A DNA stretch of 11,723 nucleotides from Thioalkalivibrio nitratireducens. Its GTDB lineage: Bacteria; Pseudomonadota; Gammaproteobacteria; Ectothiorhodospirales; Ectothiorhodospiraceae. Where the stretch lies: assembly GCA_011390385.1 (NCBI GenBank), contig JAABSN010000099.1, forward strand, positions 1-11,723, in the 5' to 3' direction. A program made the translations under genes and the position numbers. Positions within the stretch are counted from its first letter, which is position 1, and every line of letters begins with the position of its first letter. Positions 7,526-11,723 of the stretch are shown in pieces. Below the pieces are notes generated by a model that did not search any database, was not told where the DNA came from, and worked only from the letters and a program-made list of their open reading frames with translations.

Positions 7526-8203
7526 TCAGAGCTTCCAGCCGATCTCGATTCGGAGTGCGTCGAACTCAGGATCAGCGCCATTGTCAGCATCCAGGTAGGT
7601 GCGTTCCCAGCCGCCGCGCAGGAACATCGCGTGACCGACTTCATAGCGCAATCCTAGACCCAGGGTCCAGCTGAAATTCGTGTCGCTGTAGGTCGAGTAG
7701 AAATTGCTGCAGACGTAGCCCCACCAGGGGTCCCACCAGCAGCCGGTGGTGGGAGGCCCATCGCTGACGTTGGAGTCGAGATAGGTCCAGCCCACACCTG
7801 CCTGCGCATAGGGCGTGAATACACCGTCGAGCATATTCCAGACGCCGTTGAAGTGCCCCCTGATAACTGTCATCTCGTGATTGATCTCTACCAGACCCTC
7901 TGCTTCCGAATTGATTACGGCTTCGTAGTCTGGTCGCTGCCACGAAGCATCGAAACGCACGGCAAAATTGTTTGTTACGTTATAACCAAGGCTGAAAGCG
8001 AGCCCTACATCTTTATCTATGTCGAGCGAACTGCCCTCGGGTCCGTTACTGCTGGTGTCGTCGTTAATGATCAGCCCGACAGAGGTTTCCCAGATTTCAG
8101 AGCGGGACAAAGGCGCGTTTTTGAAGTCTTGTGCGCTGGCATGTTCAACCAGCAGCACGATGGATAGCGCGAACAATGTGCGAGCTGCAATGTAGGGTCT
8201 CAC
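7526..8203 (-). CDS. Outer-membrane beta-barrel protein (OmpW/Omp_b-brl-like, 8-strand)
   Basis: A 225-residue secreted protein. It starts with GTG at 8203, supported by a strong AGGAGG 10 nt upstream; no ATG is available nearby. A Sec signal peptide (hydrophobic core FALSIVLLV) is followed by a likely cleavage site ASA|QD after residue 24. The mature part shows alternating hydrophobic strands and turns typical of small barrels: VGLAFSLGYNVTNNFAVRF, FTPYAQAGVGWTYLD, FSWTLGLGLRYEVG, AMFLRGGWERTYLD, and the final strand ALRIEIGWKL. One predicted surface loop is striking: C155 to C165 enclose WWDPWWGYV, so a disulfide-closed Trp-rich loop is possible. The ligand or role is unknown; relatives include OmpW/OmpX-like small-molecule channels and structural barrels. 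Its promoter region carries the element shared with the efflux operon, which suggests a common signal such as envelope stress or small toxic molecules. Confidence 0.82.
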   Translation of the reverse strand: MRPYIAARTLFALSIVLLVEHASAQDFKNAPLSRSEIWETSVGLIINDDTSSNGPEGSSLDIDKDVGLAFSLGYNVTNNFAVRFDASWQRPDYEAVINSEAEGLVEINHEMTVIRGHFNGVWNMLDGVFTPYAQAGVGWTYLDSNVSDGPPTTGCWWDPWWGYVCSNFYSTYSDTNFSWTLGLGLRYEVGHAMFLRGGWERTYLDADNGADPEFDALRIEIGWKL

Positions 8204-8329
8204 TTGAAGGTTCCCTCCTGAACGGATACGAATACTGAAAACCGTTTGAACGCAAGCCTGGCGCTGGGTCGCCGGGAGTGATTTTCCGGTGCGCGGTCTC
8301 CAGCTGCATTTCGGTTTTCGCCACGGTGG

Positions 8330-8419
8330 TGGATACTAGGGTGATCTGGAATAAACATCCATCTCAAGAGCGGTCCTCGCAGTGCCGACGCAATAGTTTG
8401 CACTTTCTCGACTTTTCTG
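8330..8419 (-). promoter_or_regulatory. Shared two-block regulatory element, copy B, with promoter of the beta-barrel gene
   Basis: AATAAACATCCA (8350-8361) is identical to copy A, and TTTGCACTTTCTCGACTTTT (8397-8416) differs from copy A at one base. The 47-bp offset between blocks is the same, and the intervening GAG-N5-CTC plus GCA is kept while about half of the remaining spacer differs. On the minus strand TGGATG is followed after 17 bp by TAGTAT (8338-8333), mirroring TACTAT in copy A. The element ends 147 bp upstream of the GTG at 8203. It could also act on the divergent transporter 280 bp away, but copy A has only a minus-strand target, so minus orientation is preferred. Confidence 0.65.
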
Positions 8420-8600
8420 TCCCGGTGACAGCGGCTAGTTTGAGGTGTCGAAAATTACTTTGTAGGTTATGCCCGTCTACGCCATGACGAGTTGCTTTTC
8501 ATTGCTGTTGATGTTGTGGATTCGCGGATAGTCGCCGTAGTTTATAGCCGCTGGCTGTAACAAACGCCTGAATGTGTCACGCGAGCGCGTCGAGCTTTGC

Positions 8601-8613
8601 GATATTGAATATC
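8601..8613. repeat. Perfect 13-bp palindrome GATATT-G-AATATC upstream of the BCCT gene
   Basis: Two 6-bp arms flank a single G, a size and symmetry usual for dimeric repressor operators. It lies 82 bp before the transporter start. No regulator gene is present in the window to pair it with, so the role is inferred from position only. Confidence 0.4.
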
Positions 8614-8639
8614 CCTTATTCGTTAGCATGCGTCAGGGA

Positions 8640-8657
8640 AGTGTTGCTGGAAACACT
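8640..8657. repeat. Inverted repeat AGTGTT-N6-AACACT upstream of the BCCT gene
   Basis: A perfect 6-bp dyad with a 6-nt centre (GCTGGA), 38 bp before the ATG and probably in or near the 5' leader. It could be an operator or a small RNA hairpin near the ribosome binding site. It lacks a following T-run, so it is not a terminator. Confidence 0.35.
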
Positions 8658-8695
8658 CACTATTGGGCGAATTATTTTGATCCAGGAGTAATGCC

Positions 8696-10273
8696 ATGAC
8701 CGATTCCGGAACAGCGTCCGGGAAATTTGTCCCTAATCGCGTGTTCGTAGTGTCACTGATCCTGGTAGCCTGTTTCGGTGGCTGGGGGCTGATTAATCCC
8801 GATGGCATGAGCAGCGTTTCGCTGGGGTTTACCACCTTCATGCTAACCAGCATAGGCTGGTATTGGCTGCTGATCAGCACCGGCTTCCTGATTCTTGCGG
8901 GATATCTGGCGTTGGGGCCCTATGGCCGCGTCAAGCTTGGCCGCGATGACGAGGAGCCGGAGTTTTCGACGGTGTCATGGATCGCGATGCTTTTCGCCGG
9001 CGGCATGGGTGCAGGGTTGATCTTCTGGGGCGTCGCGGAGCCGCTCTATCATTTCCGCGATCCGCCCGGTATGCAGGGAGAAACAGCTGAGGCGGCACGG
9101 GCCGCGTTCATGTTGACCAACCTGCACTGGGGCCTGCATGCCTGGTCTATTTACGGCGTCTGTGCGATGGTGATTGCCTATTTCACTTTCCGCAAGGACA
9201 AAAAGCCGCTGATCTCGACGCCGATCGAATCGCTTTTCCCTGGCGTCGGTGGCCAGCGGCTGGGCCAGGTTGCCAATGTGCTGGGCGTGTTCGCGGTCGT
9301 TTTCGGTCTTGCCGGCTCGCTGACCATGGGAACTTTGCAGATTCGCGCCGGCCTCGGCGAATTGTTGGGTACGCCGCTGAATTTCGGCATGTCGCTGGCG
9401 GTCATGCTCACGATGTACGCGACCTATATGACCTCGACCTCGGTCGGTGTCGATCGTGGCATCAAGCTGTTGTCCAATATAAATATGACGGTCGCGGTTC
9501 TTATGGTGGTCTATATCGCCTTGCTCGGGCCAACGGCGTTCATTTTCGAGACCCTCATCGATTCGATCGGCACCTATTTCACGCAGTTGCCCGGGATGGC
9601 GTTCCACTTGCTGCCATTCGAAGGGCTGCAGGAGTGGACGGCAAGCTGGACGCTCACTTATATGATCTGGTGGTTGGCGTGGGGACCATTTGTCGGGATA
9701 TTCATCGCCCGAATCAGTCGCGGGCGCACCATTCGCGAGTTCTGCGCCGGGGTTATCATCGTACCTACCTTGTTCTCGCTATTCTGGTTCGCCGTGCTTG
9801 GCGGGGCGGGCATATTTATTGAGCTCTTCGGGGGTGGCGGTATATCAGAACTGGTGTCTCAGGACGTCAGCCGTGCGTTCTTCGTCTTTCTCGACTTCTT
9901 TCCGCTGGGACAGTTGCTGGGCTTTGTCGCTCTGTTCCTGATCTTTATCTTTCTGGTTACCTCCGCGGATTCAGGCAGTTTCGTGCTATCGATGATGACC
10001 AGCGAGGGCCAGCTCAATCCTCCGCTGTTCTACAAACTTGTTTGGGGTACTTTGGTTGCCGTACTCACTGTGGCGACGCTGTTCAGTGGCTCGGTCGAGG
10101 TCGCCAAGGCCATGGCGGTGACCGGCGCGATCCCGTTTTCCGTAGTTTTGCTGCTGCAGGTGGCTGGTTTTCTCCGGGCGATTCGCGCCGAGCGTTCCAG
10201 CGCCCGCGCTCGTCCCGATGCTGGCGCGACGGTAAGCTCGATCTCGGAAGAAGGAGTTTCCTGGTGGTCATAG
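8696..10273 (+). CDS. BCCT-family transporter (betaine/carnitine/choline type)
   Basis: A 525-residue inner-membrane carrier with about twelve helices, expected to import betaine, choline or a similar quaternary amine. Family signatures are clear: GMGAG (103-107) in the unwound helix, corresponding to GMGIG of BetP; WWLAW (325-329), whose W325, W326 and W329 match the aromatic-box region of BetP; and FIARISRGRTIREF just after. FLVTSADSGSF places F419, T422 and S423 at the spacing of the BetP Na2 sodium site, so sodium coupling is likely, unlike the CaiT exchanger. The C-terminal tail after the last helix is only about 30 residues and lacks a long osmosensing extension such as BetT has. The start is supported by AGGAG 7 nt upstream. 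Its last codons overlap the start of the binding-lipoprotein gene, so the two are probably co-translated. Substrate remains unproven. Confidence 0.93.
   Translation: MTDSGTASGKFVPNRVFVVSLILVACFGGWGLINPDGMSSVSLGFTTFMLTSIGWYWLLISTGFLILAGYLALGPYGRVKLGRDDEEPEFSTVSWIAMLFAGGMGAGLIFWGVAEPLYHFRDPPGMQGETAEAARAAFMLTNLHWGLHAWSIYGVCAMVIAYFTFRKDKKPLISTPIESLFPGVGGQRLGQVANVLGVFAVVFGLAGSLTMGTLQIRAGLGELLGTPLNFGMSLAVMLTMYATYMTSTSVGVDRGIKLLSNINMTVAVLMVVYIALLGPTAFIFETLIDSIGTYFTQLPGMAFHLLPFEGLQEWTASWTLTYMIWWLAWGPFVGIFIARISRGRTIREFCAGVIIVPTLFSLFWFAVLGGAGIFIELFGGGGISELVSQDVSRAFFVFLDFFPLGQLLGFVALFLIFIFLVTSADSGSFVLSMMTSEGQLNPPLFYKLVWGTLVAVLTVATLFSGSVEVAKAMAVTGAIPFSVVLLLQVAGFLRAIRAERSSARARPDAGATVSSISEEGVSWWS
10251..10266 (+). 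promoter_or_regulatory. Ribosome binding site and GTG start inside the BCCT gene end
   Basis: AAGGAG (10251-10256) lies 7 nt before GTG (10264-10266), while the transporter's TAG is at 10271-10273. The 10-bp overlap and strong Shine-Dalgarno indicate translational coupling. They also decide the start of the downstream lipoprotein, because the resulting N-terminus is a compact lipoprotein signal. Confidence 0.7.
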
Positions 10274-11723
10274 TACGCAGCCTCCCTGCAGCCATTTTGC
10301 TGGCCTTCCTCCTTGCCGGGTGCAGTGGCGATCGAAGTCCGTTGCAGATTGGCGGCAAGCAGTCGGCGGAGGATCGTATCGTCGCCGAACTGATCGCCGA
10401 GCTTGCCGAGGCCGAAGGAATGTCGGTCCAGCGGCGAATCGGGCTGGGCGGCAGCCGCATCACAATGGAGGCGTTGAAGCGCGCCGAGATCGACCTTTAC
10501 CCCGAGTACACCGGAGCGGGGCTGGCGCTGCTGGGACTTGCACAACCTCCCAATACGGATCCGGGTTCAGCGATGGAGTTGCTGCGCGAACGCTACTCCC
10601 CACTGTCGCTTTCTTGGAGCGAGCCGCTGGGGTTCGAGAGCAGGCCCGGCCTCGCAATGTTGCGCGAGCGCGCACGTGCCCTGGGCATCCGCAGTTACTC
10701 GGACATCATGCAACATACGGACCGGCTGGCTCTCGGAGTCGACACCGAGTTCCAGCAACGGCCGGTTGACGGCCTGGGACCACTCGCCCGGCGTTACGGA
10801 ATCGAATTCCGACGGATTCTTGAGGTTCCCACCCGGGACAGAAGCCTGCTGTACGAGCACCTGATGGACGGCGATGTTGACGTAGTCCTTATTCATTCGG
10901 CCGATCCTCAGATCGGAATCTTCGATCTCAAAGTTCTCGCAGACGATCTCGAGTTCTTCCCTCGCCACGATGCCGCTATTGTCTATCGCCAGGCTGCCCT
11001 GCAGCGCTATCCAGCGCTGGCAGGCGTTTTCAGGCAACTGGAGGGTGCGATCGGTAATGTGCAGATACAGGCGCTGAGCAAACAGGTTTCTGTGCGCGGC
11101 GAGGATCCAAGAGAGGTGGTGCGGCGCGAGCTGATCCGCCTCGGTTTGATTGACGGCGAAATCGGCGAGAAGGACCGGCAGGCGCTGAGCCTTGCGGTTT
11201 CTCTTTCCGCGAATGCTGACGGGGAGGCGGGAGCGGTACTACGTCAGCTGCGAAGATCTTTTCCGACCAGTAACGTGAATCTGGTCCGTTCGCCTGACCC
11301 GCTTGGTGCCGTCGCCAATGCGAGCGTACGCCTTGCCTTGGTGAGTGCGCCAGCTTTTTTCGCCCCTGGCTCGGTGGAAACGTCCACCGGCCGCCCACGA
11401 TTGCGGCAGGGCCTCGAGGCCGTTGCCCTGGTAGGAACGAGTTTTCTGCATGCCTTTGCACTCCAGTCGGGTATCGACAGGCTCGCGGACGCCACCTTGA
11501 TCGCGACTGGTCCCATGGGGTCGAGCGGCTTCCGAGCAGCGGAGTCGCTCATTGATGGTCTGCAATTGTCGGCCGAGCTGGTGCCGGTGACTGGTGATAC
11601 TCCGGATGCACTGGCGGACGCGCTGCTTGCGAGCGGTGCGGATGTCGCGATGCTGATGCAGCCTGTCGGCAACTCGACGGCCCTGACGATGTTGCAGCGC
11701 GGCTTGCCTCTGATCGAGGTAGA
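10264..11723 (+). CDS. Binding lipoprotein: OpuAC/ProX-type domain fused to a TAXI-like receptor domain (3' partial)
   Basis: An open frame of 486 codons runs off the window; it begins with GTG and has no stop. Residues 1-19 are a lipoprotein signal with lipobox LLAGC (Cys20), so the protein is probably anchored in the membrane facing the periplasm. Residues about 26-290 resemble the quaternary-amine binding proteins of ABC importers (ProX, OsmF, OpuC): the stretch from GLGGSR (60-65) to IDLYPEYTGAG (76-86) is the family signature, followed by a two-lobe pattern with DVDVVLIHSADPQ in the hinge half. From about residue 306 a second binding-protein-like domain begins (ALSLAVSLSAN), with ALVGTSFLHAFALQSGI and then IATGPMGSSGFRAAESLI. 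Order and motifs recall TAXI/NMT1-type solute receptors of TRAP systems, though this is by eye. It follows and overlaps the BCCT carrier gene. An alternative is a divergent second OpuAC-like lobe or a sensor domain. Confidence 0.75.
   Translation, partial: MVIVRSLPAAILLAFLLAGCSGDRSPLQIGGKQSAEDRIVAELIAELAEAEGMSVQRRIGLGGSRITMEALKRAEIDLYPEYTGAGLALLGLAQPPNTDPGSAMELLRERYSPLSLSWSEPLGFESRPGLAMLRERARALGIRSYSDIMQHTDRLALGVDTEFQQRPVDGLGPLARRYGIEFRRILEVPTRDRSLLYEHLMDGDVDVVLIHSADPQIGIFDLKVLADDLEFFPRHDAAIVYRQAALQRYPALAGVFRQLEGAIGNVQIQALSKQVSVRGEDPREVVRRELIRLGLIDGEIGEKDRQALSLAVSLSANADGEAGAVLRQLRRSFPTSNVNLVRSPDPLGAVANASVRLALVSAPAFFAPGSVETSTGRPRLRQGLEAVALVGTSFLHAFALQSGIDRLADATLIATGPMGSSGFRAAESLIDGLQLSAELVPVTGDTPDALADALLASGADVAMLMQPVGNSTALTMLQRGLPLIEV

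Larger units (their letters stand above)
8204..8695. other. Divergent intergenic region between the barrel gene and the BCCT transporter
   Basis: This 492-bp stretch contains the barrel gene's ribosome binding site and leader, copy B of the shared regulatory element, and, nearer the transporter, two inverted repeats. The transporter's Shine-Dalgarno AGGAG lies 7 nt before its ATG. No convincing sigma70 promoter was found for the transporter, which may depend on an activator. Short open frames here lack coding character. Confidence 0.5.

Noticed and set aside
6844..8416. The matching promoter blocks as ends of a mobile element or a segmental duplication
   Set aside because: The copies are direct rather than inverted, no transposase lies between them, and similarity falls to about half in the spacer and disappears in the leaders, which fits conserved regulator sites better.
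1..11723. CRISPR array, tRNA or rRNA genes, integrase or prophage genes
   Set aside because: No regular repeats, cloverleaf-like segments, rRNA-like stretches or mobile-element proteins were seen on either strand by eye.

Overview
The window looks like chromosomal DNA from a Gram-negative proteobacterium, most likely a marine or environmental gammaproteobacterium. This rests on several envelope features seen together: a tripartite RND efflux system with a lipoprotein adaptor, outer-membrane beta-barrel proteins with Sec signal peptides, two lipobox proteins, moderately high GC, and sigma70-like promoters. No RNA gene, CRISPR array, insertion sequence or phage gene was seen.

Layout. The left edge (1-98, minus) holds the first 32 codons of a gene running out of the window, perhaps a DUF222/HNH protein. 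A divergent promoter region (99-345) separates it from an acyl-CoA synthetase (346-1947, plus). That gene converges on, and overlaps by 27 bp, a small two-helix potassium channel (1921-2235, minus). Upstream of the channel on the minus strand lies an RND efflux operon: adaptor lipoprotein (start corrected to 6704) and RND pump (2371-5517), with a 4-bp ATGA overlap. Further right on the minus strand are a frameshifted and apparently truncated beta-barrel gene (7052-7475) and an intact outer-membrane beta-barrel gene (7526-8203). The right end (plus) carries a BCCT-family transporter (8696-10273). Its stop overlaps the GTG start of a lipoprotein (10264 to the window end) that joins a ProX/OpuAC-type betaine-binding domain to a second domain resembling a TAXI-type solute receptor.

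Two points stand out. First, the promoter regions of the efflux operon and of the beta-barrel gene share a two-block element: a 20-bp block matching at 19 of 20 positions and a 12-bp block matching at 12 of 12. The blocks have exactly the same spacing, and each copy sits about 140-147 bp upstream of its gene. This suggests that the pump and the barrel belong to one regulon. Second, the BCCT transporter appears translationally coupled to a double-domain solute-binding lipoprotein. BCCT carriers are not known to use binding proteins, so this may be an undescribed binding-protein-assisted secondary uptake system for betaine-like compounds, or part of a larger BCCT/ABC/TRAP hybrid locus cut off by the window edge.
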